A DNA stretch of 47,241 bases from Novosphingobium profundi (GCF_018491765.1 NZ_JABWCU010000025.1:1-47241), one strand, 5' to 3'. Positions 16,414-24,540 are shown, numbered from the stretch's first letter. Notes: a model not told the origin generated them from the letters alone. Numbers and translations: made by a program.

Positions 16414-17184
16414 ATGCTCGAAGTTCATCAATTCCCCTGCCTCTCGGACAACTACGGTTACCTGCTGCACGACAGCGCCTACGGCGAAACCGTATGCATC
16501 GACACGCCCGATGCCGACGCGTACCTGCACCAGGCCGCGCACAAGGGCTGGCAGATCACCCAGATCTGGAACACCCACTGGCACAAGGACCACGCCGGCG
16601 GGAACCTTGCGATCAAGGCCGCTACCGGTTGCACCATCACCGCGCCCGAAGGCGATGCGGGACGGATCGAGGGCGTAGACCGCATGGTAAGGCACGGCGA
16701 TATCGTCACGATCGGCGACCGCCAAGCCAAGGTGCTCGACGTGGGCGGGCATACCCTGGGGCACTGTGCCTATTTCCTCGCCGGTGCGCGGATGGCCTTC
16801 GTGGGCGACAGCGTCTTCGCGCTCGGCTGCGGGCGCATGTTCGAAGGCACGCCCGACCAGTTCTGGCGCAGCCTCGAGCGTATCAAGGCCCTCCCCCAGG
16901 ACACCATGCTCTACTGCGCGCACGAATACACCGAAGCGAACTTGCGCTTCGCGCTCCACGCCGATCCCGACAACGCCGAACTCATCGCCTATGGCGAAGA
17001 CATCAGGCGCTGGCGCGCGCAGGGCCTGCCCACCGTGCCGATGAAGCTGCAGCGCGAACTGGCCACCAACCCTTTCCTGCGCGCCGACGATGCCACTATC
17101 GGCGCGCGCTGGGCACCCGAAGGCCATCGCGGCGATGCCGTGGCCACCTTCGCAGCTCTGCGCGCGGCCAAGGACACCTTCTGA
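16414..17184 (+). CDS. gloB: Hydroxyacylglutathione hydrolase (glyoxalase II)
   Basis: Hydrolyses S-lactoylglutathione to lactate and glutathione, the last step of methylglyoxal detoxification. It has 256 aa, the usual length. Metallo-beta-lactamase fold with the metal motif THWHKDHAGG near residue 57, the GHTLGH histidine, the Asp of VGDSVFALGCGRMFEG, and the C-terminal His of CAHEYTEANLRFA. AAGGAGAG precedes the ATG at 16414, which gives the family N-terminus with SDNYGYLL. Confidence 0.94.
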   Translation: MLEVHQFPCLSDNYGYLLHDSAYGETVCIDTPDADAYLHQAAHKGWQITQIWNTHWHKDHAGGNLAIKAATGCTITAPEGDAGRIEGVDRMVRHGDIVTIGDRQAKVLDVGGHTLGHCAYFLAGARMAFVGDSVFALGCGRMFEGTPDQFWRSLERIKALPQDTMLYCAHEYTEANLRFALHADPDNAELIAYGEDIRRWRAQGLPTVPMKLQRELATNPFLRADDATIGARWAPEGHRGDAVATFAALRAAKDTF

Positions 17185-17289
17185 CAGCCGGGCCTCTCCG
17201 CAGGTCGGTCACCTCCCGCAACCAGGCCCCACGGCGCGAACCACAGCCATAGCCTTACCCGCGTCCTTCACGCAGGAAAGAGCACCGCA

Positions 17290-18906
17290 ATGGCATTTCG
17301 CCCCTACGTCAGCATGCTGGCCGGCCTTCTGATCCTCGCCTCCCTGCCGGCACCGGCCCGTGCCGAGACGGAGGCAAGTCTCGCCATCGAGGGTGGACGC
17401 GTGGCCCTTCCCGCACCCGATCGCGACGGTGTGCGCGCCTTCAAGGGACTGCCCTACGCCGCGCCGCCGATCGGCCCGCTGCGCTGGCGACCACCTGCCC
17501 CCGTCATCGCCTGGAAGGGGCGGCGCCCGGTCGCGCAGTTCGGACCCGACTGCCTCCAGACAGTCGGCGACGACAGCCCCGCCTCGCGCCCCAAGAGCGA
17601 GGACTGCCTCTTCCTCAACGTCTGGACCTCGGGCCCGCTCGACGCGCGCAAACCGGTCTTCGTCTGGATCCACGGCGGCGGCTCGCGCGTCGGTTCGGGC
17701 GCCCAGCCCAGCTTCGACGGCGCCGCGCTCGCGCGCAGGGGCATCGTCGTGGTGACGATCAACTACCGCCTCGGCGCCTTCGGCTTCCTCTCGACCCGCG
17801 ATCTTTCCGCCGCGAGCGGCTATGGCGCTTCGGGCAATTACGGCTTCATGGACGACATCGCCGCACTGGGCTGGGTGCGCCGCAACATCGCCCGGTTCGG
17901 CGGCGATCCTACCCGAGTGACGGTCGGCGGCGAATCGGCCGGATCGGTTGCGACGAGCGTGCTCATGGCGTCACCCGAGGCACACGGCCTGTTCCAGCGC
18001 GCAATCGGCGAAAGCGGCTCGGCGCTGCGCCGTGCCGAATTCGGCAGCATGGGCGCGACCTCACTCGCCGCCGAGGAAGAGCACGGCGCCCGCCTGATGG
18101 CCGCGCTCGGCGTCCCCGATGCCGAGGCCGCGCGCCACCTTCCCGCGCAAGCCGTGCTCGAGGCCGCGCTCGCCATGAAGGACGCCTTCCACTTGCCCGT
18201 GGTCGACGGCAAGATCCTCCCTGACGCGCCGCTTCGCGTCATTCGCTCGGGTCACTTCAACGACGTGCCACTACTCGCGGGCTGGAATCACGACGAAGGC
18301 TCGTTCTTTGCGGCCGTGGCGACCGTGCCGCCATTGGCCAAGGAGCTCGAAACGCTCTACGGACGCCTCGCCGGCCAGATCGCACCGCTCTATCCGGTCG
18401 AGCCGGGCAAGGAAGACGCCCAGGTCGTCGCCGCGATCGGGCACCACGGGCTTGCCTGGCCGACCTGGATCTGGGCCGAAAGCGCCGCACGCAGCGGCAC
18501 AGCGCCGGTCTATGTCTACCAATTCGAGCAGGCGCCCAAGCTTCGGGCCGGTGCGAAGGGCCCTGGCGTCGACGTCACCAAGCTCGGCGTCTACCATGGC
18601 GCCGAAGTCCCTTACGTCTTCGGCACGCTCGACCGGCAAACGGGCTGGACCATCGCTGCCGACGACCACCGCGTTTCGGGCACCGTCTCGCGCTATTGGG
18701 TCAATTTCATCACCAACGGGGATCCCAATGAAGCGGCGCTGCCAACCTGGCCCGCCTACCGCGTCACCGGTGGCCACGGGCCGATGCGCATGACACTGGG
18801 GCCTCTTGCCAAGGCGCAGCTCGATCCCGACTACCTGCGCTTTTCGGCCATCGCGGCCGCGCACGAAGCGATCGATCCGCCGCTCCCCTCGCCGCCCATC
18901 CGCTAG
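17290..18906 (+). CDS. Secreted type-B carboxylesterase
   Basis: Alpha/beta-hydrolase of the carboxylesterase/lipase type-B family, 538 aa. Signal peptide residues 1-25, cut near ARA-ET, so it is exported to the periplasm or beyond. Family marks: FKGLPYAAPP, the EDCLFLNVW signature, oxyanion-hole HGGG, nucleophile motif GGESAGS (Ser near residue 217), acid residue region NHDEGSFF and the catalytic His region YHGAEVPYVFG. Its natural substrate cannot be told from sequence. AGGAAAG precedes the ATG. It sits alone between gloB and the metE regulatory region. Confidence 0.9.
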   Translation: MAFRPYVSMLAGLLILASLPAPARAETEASLAIEGGRVALPAPDRDGVRAFKGLPYAAPPIGPLRWRPPAPVIAWKGRRPVAQFGPDCLQTVGDDSPASRPKSEDCLFLNVWTSGPLDARKPVFVWIHGGGSRVGSGAQPSFDGAALARRGIVVVTINYRLGAFGFLSTRDLSAASGYGASGNYGFMDDIAALGWVRRNIARFGGDPTRVTVGGESAGSVATSVLMASPEAHGLFQRAIGESGSALRRAEFGSMGATSLAAEEEHGARLMAALGVPDAEAARHLPAQAVLEAALAMKDAFHLPVVDGKILPDAPLRVIRSGHFNDVPLLAGWNHDEGSFFAAVATVPPLAKELETLYGRLAGQIAPLYPVEPGKEDAQVVAAIGHHGLAWPTWIWAESAARSGTAPVYVYQFEQAPKLRAGAKGPGVDVTKLGVYHGAEVPYVFGTLDRQTGWTIAADDHRVSGTVSRYWVNFITNGDPNEAALPTWPAYRVTGGHGPMRMTLGPLAKAQLDPDYLRFSAIAAAHEAIDPPLPSPPIR

Positions 18907-18911
18907 CGCAC

Positions 18912-18947
18912 CAAGAAGGATATAAAGATTTCTTTATGTCCTTCTTG
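18912..18947. promoter_or_regulatory. AT-rich palindromic operator overlapping the metE-like promoter
   Basis: Left arm CAAGAAGGATATAAAGA (18912-18928) is matched by the complementary right arm TCTTTATGTCCTTCTTG (18931-18947) with one wobble. The core ATATAAAGA-tt-TCTTTATGT stands out in GC-rich DNA and its right end overlaps the -35 (18945-18950). There is no GC stem or U tract, so a terminator for the esterase is less likely than a repressor site. The ArsR-type SAH-responsive regulator SahR, which controls methionine genes in Proteobacteria, is a candidate, unverified. Confidence 0.55.
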
Positions 18948-18973
18948 ACCTCTCCCGAACCTTGCTCTCTAAC
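18945..18973 (+). promoter_or_regulatory. Predicted promoter of the metE-like gene
   Basis: TTGACC (18945-18950), 17-base spacer, TCTAAC (18968-18973). The predicted +1 is near 18980, exactly where the riboswitch P1 stem begins. Confidence 0.55.
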
Positions 18974-18980
18974 CGGATCC

Positions 18981-19182
18981 GTCGAGGTTCCCCGCCCCCT
19001 TTTCCAGGCGCGGGGCTAAGACGGGAAGCCGGTGGCGTTGCCTTTGCGCAACGGAATCCGGCGCTGCCCCCGCAACTGTAAGCGGTGAGCGTCCCGGCCC
19101 TTGTCGCGCCACGGGTGCAATCGCACCGGGAAGGCCCGGCCAGGACGTAGCGACCCGCAAAGCCAGGAGACCTGCCTTCGAC
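18981..19182 (+). ncRNA. Cobalamin (adenosylcobalamin) riboswitch
   Basis: Canonical conserved blocks in order: GGGAAGCCGGTG near 19023, the GGAATCCGGCGCTGCCCCCG core near 19050-19069, CGGTGAGCG (about 19083), a variable P7-like arm, GACCCGC, and the B12 box AGCCAGGAGACCTGCC (19161-19176). The ends GTCGA (18981) and TCGAC (19178-19182) close P1. Known members sense coenzyme B12 and switch off downstream genes. Here it precedes a B12-independent methionine synthase homolog, the classical arrangement. Confidence 0.95.
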
Positions 19183-19213
19183 ACGCTCCGCCTCCCCGAG
19201 AGGCCGGAGCAGC

Positions 19214-19240
19214 CACGCGCGTGGCGAAGGGCCACGCGTG
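19214..19240 (+). promoter_or_regulatory. Possible riboswitch expression-platform hairpin
   Basis: CCACGCG with TGGC (19215-19225) can pair with GCCACGCGTG (19231-19240) around loop gaagg, just before the RBS (AAGGG, 19257-19261) of the metE-like gene. An alternative perfect hairpin GCCACGC/GCGTGGC (19212-19225) competes. No U tract follows, so control is more likely at translation initiation than by termination. Confidence 0.4.
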
Positions 19241-19270
19241 CCATGGACCAACAACAAGGGTCATTTGCCT

Positions 19271-20365
19271 ATGTCCAAGCCCCGTTTCCGCGCCGACCAT
19301 GTCGGCAGCCTCCTGCGCCCCGAGGGTATCGCCCGCGCGCGCGCCGAAGGTGCCGAGCCTGCCGTCCTGCGCGCCGCCGAGGATGCCGCCATCCCCGATC
19401 TCATCCGCATGCAGGAAGAGGTCGGCCTCAAGGTCGTCACCGATGGCGAGGCGCGCCGCGCCTTCTGGCACTTCGACTTCATGGGCATGCTCGATGGCAT
19501 GGAGATGCGCACCCGCGAGGAAGGCGTGCAGTTCCACGGCGTCAAAATCCCGCCGGTGCGCCCGGTGATCACCGGCAAGCTCGGCTTCCCTGCCGATCAC
19601 CCGATGCTCGAGCACTTCACCTTCGTGAAGGAGCATACCAAGGTCTGCCCGAAGATTTCGATCCCGGGCCCCTCCTGCGTCCATTTCCGCACCGACCCGC
19701 AAGACGTCCTGCCCGCCGAATACCGCGATCCCGACGTGCTGATGGCCGATATCGCGGCGACCTACAAAGCCGCAGTCGAGGCCTACTACGCCGCTGGTTG
19801 CCGCTACCTGCAGATGGACGACATCTTCTTCGCCTACCTCGGCGACCCCAAGCAGCGCGAGGAGCGCAAGGCGATGGGCCAGGATCCCGACGACCTGATC
19901 CGCCGTTACGCCTGGATGCTGAACGAGGCGATCAAGGACCGTCCCGCCGACATGGCGATCGGGATGCACATGTGCCGCGGCAACTTCCGCAGCACCTGGG
20001 CCGCCAGCGGCGGCTACGACGCGGCGGCCGATGCCATCTTCAACGGCACCGACGTCGACATCTACTTCATGGAATACGACACCGACCGGGCTGGTGGCCT
20101 CGAGCCGCTCGCGCTGCTGCCCAAGGGCGACAAGCGCATCATGGCCGGCTTCATCACGACCAAGACGCCCGAGCTCGAACCGATCGACGCGATCCAGCGC
20201 CAGTTCGAAGCCGCCAGCAAGTTCGTCGACATCGACCAGCTCGGCATCGCGCCCCAGTGCGGCTTCTCCTCGACCGAGCACGGCAACGCACTCACCGTCG
20301 ACGACCAGCGACGCAAGCTCGAACTCGTCGTCAAGGTCGCCGAGACGATCTGGGGCGAAGCCTGA
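19271..20365 (+). CDS. Short MetE-like cobalamin-independent methionine synthase
   Basis: A 364-aa protein equivalent to the C-terminal catalytic half of MetE (family COG0620, similar in size to B. subtilis YxjG/YxjH). It should transfer a methyl group to homocysteine. The zinc ligands of MetE are matched by His233 and Cys235 (GMHMCRGNF), Glu268 (FMEYD) and Cys330 (PQCGFSS). The N-terminal half of full MetE, involved in binding the polyglutamated folate, is absent, so the methyl donor is uncertain. The ATG at 19271 has AAGGG nine bases upstream. A B12 riboswitch and a palindromic operator lie upstream, and a hairpin terminator follows. Confidence 0.85.
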   Translation: MSKPRFRADHVGSLLRPEGIARARAEGAEPAVLRAAEDAAIPDLIRMQEEVGLKVVTDGEARRAFWHFDFMGMLDGMEMRTREEGVQFHGVKIPPVRPVITGKLGFPADHPMLEHFTFVKEHTKVCPKISIPGPSCVHFRTDPQDVLPAEYRDPDVLMADIAATYKAAVEAYYAAGCRYLQMDDIFFAYLGDPKQREERKAMGQDPDDLIRRYAWMLNEAIKDRPADMAIGMHMCRGNFRSTWAASGGYDAAADAIFNGTDVDIYFMEYDTDRAGGLEPLALLPKGDKRIMAGFITTKTPELEPIDAIQRQFEAASKFVDIDQLGIAPQCGFSSTEHGNALTVDDQRRKLELVVKVAETIWGEA

Positions 20366-20378
20366 TCGCTTGAATCCG

Positions 20379-20415
20379 GCCGGGGAGCCTGCACGCCGCG
20401 TGCAGGCTCCCCGGC
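20379..20415 (+). terminator. Terminator of the metE-like gene
   Basis: Perfect 16-bp stem, GCCGGGGAGCCTGCAC (20379-20394) and its complement (20400-20415), loop gccgc, 14 bases past the stop codon. No long U tract, but the stem is very stable. Confidence 0.7.
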
Positions 20416-20434
20416 ACCCTTGCTCGAATGCGTG

Positions 20435-20795
20435 TCAGTTGACCGAGAAATCGAAGATTCGCGCGGTCATCGCGCCGGCCGAGCCGGAACCGGACAGCGC
20501 ATAGAGGAACCCGTATTCGCCCGCTTCAAGGGGCTGCTCGGTTTCGACGAGATAGACGCCGGGGCGAACTTCCTTGTAGCTGAACGCGATCCGGCCCTTG
20601 TCCATCACGCCCGACTTCGCACCAGCGATGTTCAGGCTGCCGACGCGGGCCTCACGACGCCCCTCCCTGGGCGTCACCTGCGTGAGGATCAGCTCGGAGG
20701 GCGATGCCACGACCGTATTGGTCCCGCTTGCTCAGGCCCGCAGCGGTATTGCCGTTCGATTCATCGGAGAAGAAATAGAACTGCGGCCGGGCGCG
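20435..20795 (-). pseudogene. Truncated, frameshifted remnant of an unknown protein
   Basis: The C-terminal part is open from about 20725 to the stop at 20435 (SPSELILTQVTPREGRREAR ... ARIFDFSVN). Upstream, the coherent protein sequence continues in another frame (PQFYFFSDESNGNTAAGLSK RDQYG, 20795 to about 20715), and the downstream frame is closed by a TGA before GTNTVVASPS. A one-base shift near 20712-20716 would restore a single frame. No start codon or RBS exists before the ATP synthase terminator at 20831, so the 5' part is missing too. I cannot name the parent family. Confidence 0.6.
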
Positions 20796-20830
20796 AGCTG
20801 ATCGCAGCCGCGATGACGGGCGAGGCCCGC

Positions 20831-20873
20831 CAACAAAAAAGCCCCCGTCGGAAGACGGGGGCCTTTTTTGTTG
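20831..20873. terminator. Terminator of the F0 ATP synthase operon
   Basis: CAACAAAAAAG then stem CCCCCGTC (20842-20849), loop ggaa, GACGGGGG (20854-20861), then a matching T run and TTG. Symmetrical, so it could work in both directions; it lies 27 bases after the atpF stop codon. Confidence 0.9.
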
Positions 20874-20899
20874 TCCGAGAACCCAGTTCCCGGCGCTTG

Positions 20900-21481
20900 T
20901 CAGATGCCGGAGATGGCCTGGTTGACCAGCACCTTGTCGGCATCGGCCGAGTGGTTCCCCGCGATCAGCTCGCGTGCGGCCGCGGTGGCGGCATCGGCCG
21001 CGACGGCGCGCAGCTCGGAGACGGCGGCGAGTTCGGCCGCGCCGATCTTGTCCTGCGCCATCTTCTCGCGGCGGGCGATCACGTCCGCCGTGTCGGCTTC
21101 GGCCTTGGCCACGATCGCCAGCGATTCCTTGCGAGCGTGGTCAAGCATGGCTGCCGCGTCCTTTTCGGCCCCGGCGATCTTGTCCGCATATTCCTTGCGC
21201 AGGGCTTCCGCCTCGGCGCGCAGGGTCTTCGCTTCCTCGAGCTGCGCCTTGATGTCGGCGATGCGGGAATCGAGGCCCCGGCCGATGGCCTTGGGAACGC
21301 CCTTCCACAGCGCGATCAGCAGCAGCACGATCATCGAAGAACTGACGACGAAGGCCGGCGGGGCAAAGCCCAGCAGCATCGGCTCGGCGTGGTGCTCGAC
21401 GCTCGCGTGCGTGTCGGTAGCACCCGCCACAGTCGCCCCCTTCTGATCCAGAGACGTCTGGACTTCAGCGCGATCAGCCAT
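20900..21481 (-). CDS. atpF: ATP synthase F0 subunit b
   Basis: One of two b-type peripheral stalk subunits, 193 aa. After a hydrophilic N-terminal extension (about 40 residues) comes one membrane helix (VVSSSMIVLLLIALW), then a long charged, Ala/Glu/Lys-rich helix that dimerises with b' and contacts F1. The ATG at 21481 overlaps the end of the upstream b' gene by eight bases. Which of the two genes is called b and which b' rests on order and length: the longer, distal gene is usually b in alphaproteobacteria. Confidence 0.88.
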   Translation of the reverse strand: MADRAEVQTSLDQKGATVAGATDTHASVEHHAEPMLLGFAPPAFVVSSSMIVLLLIALWKGVPKAIGRGLDSRIADIKAQLEEAKTLRAEAEALRKEYADKIAGAEKDAAAMLDHARKESLAIVAKAEADTADVIARREKMAQDKIGAAELAAVSELRAVAADAATAAARELIAGNHSADADKVLVNQAISGI

Positions 21482-21968
21482 GGACCAGGTTCTCCTTCAC
21501 AGCGGCGCGGACCTGGCCCTCGTCGAGCGAGAGACCGGCGACACGGCCGATGATATCACGGGTCGCTTCGGCAGCTACCGTCTCGATTTCGGCGGCAGCG
21601 GCCTTGCGGGCGGCAGCGATGCCAGCTTCCGCATCGGCAATCTTGCCATCGATGGTCGCCTGAGCGGCAGCAAGACGCTGCTCGGTCTCGGTGGCGGCCG
21701 TTGCGCGGGCCTCGGCGATCAGGGCGTGGGCCTGGGCGCGGTTGGCGTTTTCACGCTGGCGCCAGGATTCCTCTTCGGCATCCGCCTGCTTGCGCGCGCG
21801 TTCGGCGGCAAGAAGGTCGTCGGCAATCTGGTTGTCGCGCTTCGCGACCGTATCCATGACCTTCGGCACCATACCCCGTCCGATGACGAAGAAGGTGAAG
21901 CCGAAGAACACCAGGATCCAGAAGATCTGGCTGGAATAGGTTGCGGCAAGCTGTTCGATCTGAGGCAT
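21474..21968 (-). CDS. ATP synthase F0 subunit b'
   Basis: Second peripheral stalk subunit, 164 aa. Short N-terminus PQIEQLAATYSSQIFWI leads into one membrane helix (FWILVFFGFTFFVIGRG), followed by a long amphipathic, charged helix typical of b/b'. The KVMDTVAKRDNQIADDL segment just after the membrane matches b' homologs. It lies between atpE and atpF, the order normal for alphaproteobacteria, where the stalk is a bb' heterodimer. Confidence 0.88.
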   Translation of the reverse strand: MPQIEQLAATYSSQIFWILVFFGFTFFVIGRGMVPKVMDTVAKRDNQIADDLLAAERARKQADAEEESWRQRENANRAQAHALIAEARATAATETEQRLAAAQATIDGKIADAEAGIAAARKAAAAEIETVAAEATRDIIGRVAGLSLDEGQVRAAVKENLVHG

Positions 21969-22079
21969 GGGTCAGCCCTGTGGTCGAGGTGGCCGGGAAA
22001 ATATCGTTCCGCGTCCGGCCCGCCTGCCAAAGGGCCAGGCCTGCCGGACGCGGATCAATGTGCTTTGGATCCGCCGCGA

Positions 22080-22307
22080 TTACGCAGCGAAGATCAGCAG
22101 AGCAGCGATAACGAACGAAAGCAGGCCCAGAAGCTCGGCACCGGCGAAGCCGATGAAGAGACGGCCCTGCTGCGCGTCGGCAGCGCCGGGGTTGCGCAGC
22201 GCGCCTTCGAGGAACTTGGCGAACACGTTGCCCACGCCGATCGAGGCGAGGCCAGCACCGATAGCGGCGAAACCTGCACCAAGCAGCTTTGCAGCTTCTG
22301 CGTCCAT
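22080..22307 (-). CDS. atpE: ATP synthase F0 subunit c
   Basis: Rotor ring subunit, 75 aa, two membrane helices in a hairpin. The first is glycine-rich (GAGFAAIGAGLASIGVGNVFA). The polar loop contains R-N-P (EGALRNPGAADAQ). The second helix carries the proton-binding carboxylate, Glu in GFAGAELLGLLSF. A Glu at this site with no obvious additional sodium ligands fits a proton-driven ring. Confidence 0.96.
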   Translation of the reverse strand: MDAEAAKLLGAGFAAIGAGLASIGVGNVFAKFLEGALRNPGAADAQQGRLFIGFAGAELLGLLSFVIAALLIFAA

Positions 22308-22358
22308 TTCAAAAACTCCCTTTGGTATGCCCGAATGATTGAGCGGTAAAACGTGAGA

Positions 22359-23144
22359 TCAGTGAAGATTCTCGGCGTCGTTGAGATAGACGCAGGTGAG
22401 AAGAGCGAAAACGTAGGCCTGGATACCGGCAACCAGCAGCTCGAGCGCGCAGATGCCGACCATCAGGATGAAGCTGGGCACGCCCGCGATCGCGAACAGG
22501 CCGATGTTGGCGTTGCCCGAGTCAATGACGAAGCTGGACAGCACCTCGAGCAGGACGTGGCCGGCCATCATCGCGACGAAGAGACGAAGGCCAAGGCTGA
22601 ACGGACGCACCAGGAACGAGACGAGTTCAACGAAGAAGATCGGAACCACCATCATCGCGGGCGTACCATGCGGCACGAAGAGCGAGAAGAAGTGCAGCTT
22701 GTGCTTGGCGAAGCCGACGATCAGCACGATCGCGAAGGACATCACCGCCAGAACACCGGTCGCCGAGAAATGGCTGGTGAAGGTGAAGGCGTGCACGCCG
22801 AACACGCCGATCGGCAGAAGGCCGAGCACGTTGGCGAACAGGATGAACATGAACAGCGAGAAGATGTAGGGCACATACTTCTTGCCGTTGGGGCCAACGT
22901 TGGCGGCCAGCATGCCATCAATGAAGCCGGTGAAGGTTTCCACCGCCATCTGCCAGCGGCCGGGAACGAGCTGGCGCTTCGAGCCCCCTGCCACGAAGAT
23001 GAAAAGCGCAACGGTGGCGATCGCCATCCAGAGCGCACTGTTCGTAAAGGCGATATTATACCCCGCGATGGACCAGTGACCCGAGCCGAAAAGCGGCTCG
23101 ATGGTGAACTGGTGCATCGGATCGACCTTCGCTTCGGCTGCCAC
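22359..23144 (-). CDS. atpB: ATP synthase F0 subunit a
   Basis: Stator channel subunit, about 261 aa, with five to six membrane helices. It contains the essential Arg in LGLRLFVAMMAGHVLLE and the C-terminal GIQAYVFALLTCVYLNDA segment. The frame runs to a TTG at 23186, but the GTG at 23144 is preferred: it gives the VAAEAKVDPMHQF N-terminus I expect for sphingomonads and has AGGG about nine bases upstream. The TTG start (275 aa) remains possible since GGGGGG lies just before it. Confidence 0.93.
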   Translation of the reverse strand: MAAEAKVDPMHQFTIEPLFGSGHWSIAGYNIAFTNSALWMAIATVALFIFVAGGSKRQLVPGRWQMAVETFTGFIDGMLAANVGPNGKKYVPYIFSLFMFILFANVLGLLPIGVFGVHAFTFTSHFSATGVLAVMSFAIVLIVGFAKHKLHFFSLFVPHGTPAMMVVPIFFVELVSFLVRPFSLGLRLFVAMMAGHVLLEVLSSFVIDSGNANIGLFAIAGVPSFILMVGICALELLVAGIQAYVFALLTCVYLNDAENLH

Positions 23145-23204
23145 GCGAATATCCCTGTCGCCTGTGAACGGCAGCGCCTGTCCCAAATCCCCCCTATAAT
23201 GGGT

Positions 23205-23525
23205 TCAGTCCGGGCGCCGGTTCGTAATCCGTATAATGTTCCTGAAGGCAATGAATATTCCGAAGAACATCATCCCCAACAGACCCCAGGGGCTTGTACC
23301 CGCGAAGTGGTCGATGAGCCACCCCAGGAACAGACCGCCAGCAAGTCCCCCCAACAGCTCCGAAAGGACGCGGTTTCCGATGCGATAGTTCTCATCGGCC
23401 TCCACGCCTGCCTTCGGACGATTCCGCGCCTCCTCGCGCCCGCGAAGGTCCTTCAACCGTTCGTCGAGCGCCTGAATGCGGGCATCTTCGCCAACAGGGC
23501 CTTGGACGGGTTCCTTGTCGCTCAT
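23205..23525 (-). CDS. atpI: ATP synthase subunit I (AtpI/AtpZ-like)
   Basis: A 106-aa accessory protein encoded first in the F0 operon, thought to aid c-ring assembly or magnesium supply. A charged N-terminal half (Asp/Glu/Arg/Lys) precedes two membrane helices: LSELLGGLAGGLFLGWLID and LLGMMFFGIFIAFRNI. The motif GTSPWGLLGMMFFG is typical. AGGAG stands before the ATG. The operon promoter is 70-100 bases upstream. Confidence 0.88.
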   Translation of the reverse strand: MSDKEPVQGPVGEDARIQALDERLKDLRGREEARNRPKAGVEADENYRIGNRVLSELLGGLAGGLFLGWLIDHFAGTSPWGLLGMMFFGIFIAFRNIIRITNRRPD

Positions 23526-23594
23526 GCCAGATTGCTCCTTTTTTCAATCAGGAACGGGTGACGCGTTCGACAGTTGCCCGTCGTGGGCGCCGCC

Positions 23595-23623
23595 CCCTTA
23601 GGGTGGGGCTATTCCCGAGTCAA
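23595..23623 (-). promoter_or_regulatory. Predicted F0 ATP synthase operon promoter
   Basis: Minus strand: TTGACT (23623-23618), 17-base spacer, TAAGGG (23600-23595). Leader of about 60 nt to atpI. Confidence 0.55.
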
Positions 23624-23772
23624 CCATGGCAGACACGTGACGAACCATCCATCCATGTCTGCGGTCATTTGCGCACCACGGATGGCGATTTCGAAGTTAG
23701 CGATAACGCCTCGTGCCATCGGGAGAAAAGCGTCGCCGCGGCAACCCGAAAGTCAAATGCCCCTAACGACGC

Positions 23773-23803
23773 GGGCCCCTTTCCGGAATTTGGAAAGAGG
23801 CCC
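23773..23803. repeat. Inverted repeat in the atpI-ydbL gap
   Basis: GGGCCCCTTTCC and GGAAAGAGGCCC form a near-perfect stem around a short loop. The 329-base gap 23526-23854 otherwise holds only the atp promoter and no credible gene. It lies about 50 bases past the ydbL stop and could end the ydbH-ynbE-ydbL transcript, but no U tract follows on the minus strand. Confidence 0.4.
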
Positions 23804-23854
23804 TTGCTAATACCTAAGTCGAAGACAATGATTCGCGACGGCGGACCGACCGCT

Positions 23855-24256
23855 TCAGGGACACTTCGGATCGCGTTCGGGCGCGCCCGAGCCGCGCGTC
23901 TTCCAACTGCCGTCGGGAGCCTGGTACTTTTCGCCCGGAACCGTCTCGGCGATAAGTCGGCACGCCGTGGTGAAGGCGTATTCGTCGATCGTGCTCGACA
24001 GGCTTGCGGCCTTCGAGGTGTAAAGCGCGCGGCGCTTGTTGTTGATGTCGCGCACCATGGCCCGGATGTCGTTGCCCTGCTCGCCCACCACACCAAGATA
24101 ACCGTCGCGCTGCTCGCCGACCTTGCCCGCTGCGCGGGCGGCGGAATAGGCGGGGTCGCGCGACTGCGCGCCGGCGCTCGCCGCGAAGCCGAGCGCACCC
24201 ATCGCGGTCAGGGCGAGCGCCGTGGCGGCAAAAGGTTTGACCATAAAGCTACGCAT
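23855..24256 (-). CDS. ydbL: YdbL family protein (DUF1318)
   Basis: A 133-aa periplasmic protein with signal peptide (about residues 1-31, cut after SAGAQ). The body GKVGEQRDGYLGVV and the segment RDINNKRRALY are the DUF1318 pattern seen in E. coli YdbL, which modulates the YdbH-YnbE bridge. The tail ends with a Cys-containing extension. The start overlaps the ynbE stop by one base (TGATG); an internal ATG at residue 5 is an alternative start. Confidence 0.88.
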   Translation of the reverse strand: MRSFMVKPFAATALALTAMGALGFAASAGAQSRDPAYSAARAAGKVGEQRDGYLGVVGEQGNDIRAMVRDINNKRRALYTSKAASLSSTIDEYAFTTACRLIAETVPGEKYQAPDGSWKTRGSGAPERDPKCP

Positions 24257-24540
24257 CAGAAGATCTCCGGGTTTTCCTCAATCGTGTTCGCGGCATCGGC
24301 GGCAAGGCGGTAGATGACCTCCTGGCGGATATTGATGTTGAGCTCGATCACGATCGGCTTGTCGGGCGCGGACACGTTCACGCAACCTCCAAGCGCAGGG
24401 ATCGCCCCCAGCACCAATCCCGCCAGTCCGAAAGTCCGGACCACGGACCCTTCTCGATCCAGCTGCCTCAGCGTCTTGCTCCTTGTTCGAGAGCCGCTTC
24501 TTGCAGGCCGGAAGGTTGGGGTCAATTTGCACGTGATCAT
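24256..24540 (-). CDS. ynbE: YnbE-like outer-membrane lipoprotein
   Basis: Lipoprotein partner of YdbH; in E. coli YnbE is a small outer-membrane lipoprotein that completes the YdbH lipid-transport bridge. Lipobox LGGC is followed by the family segment NVSAPDKPIVIELNINIRQE. As annotated (94 aa) the ATG at 24540 overlaps the ydbH stop by four bases and has GAGGA upstream. A GTG at 24444 would give 62 aa, close to the E. coli length and with a more normal signal peptide, so the first ~32 residues may not be real. Confidence 0.82.
   Translation of the reverse strand: MITCKLTPTFRPARSGSRTRSKTLRQLDREGSVVRTFGLAGLVLGAIPALGGCVNVSAPDKPIVIELNINIRQEVIYRLAADAANTIEENPEIF

Noticed and set aside
19243..20373. 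376-aa alternative frame over the metE-like gene
   Set aside because: Arg/Pro-rich shadow in the +1 frame; the real frame carries the zinc ligands and a proper RBS.
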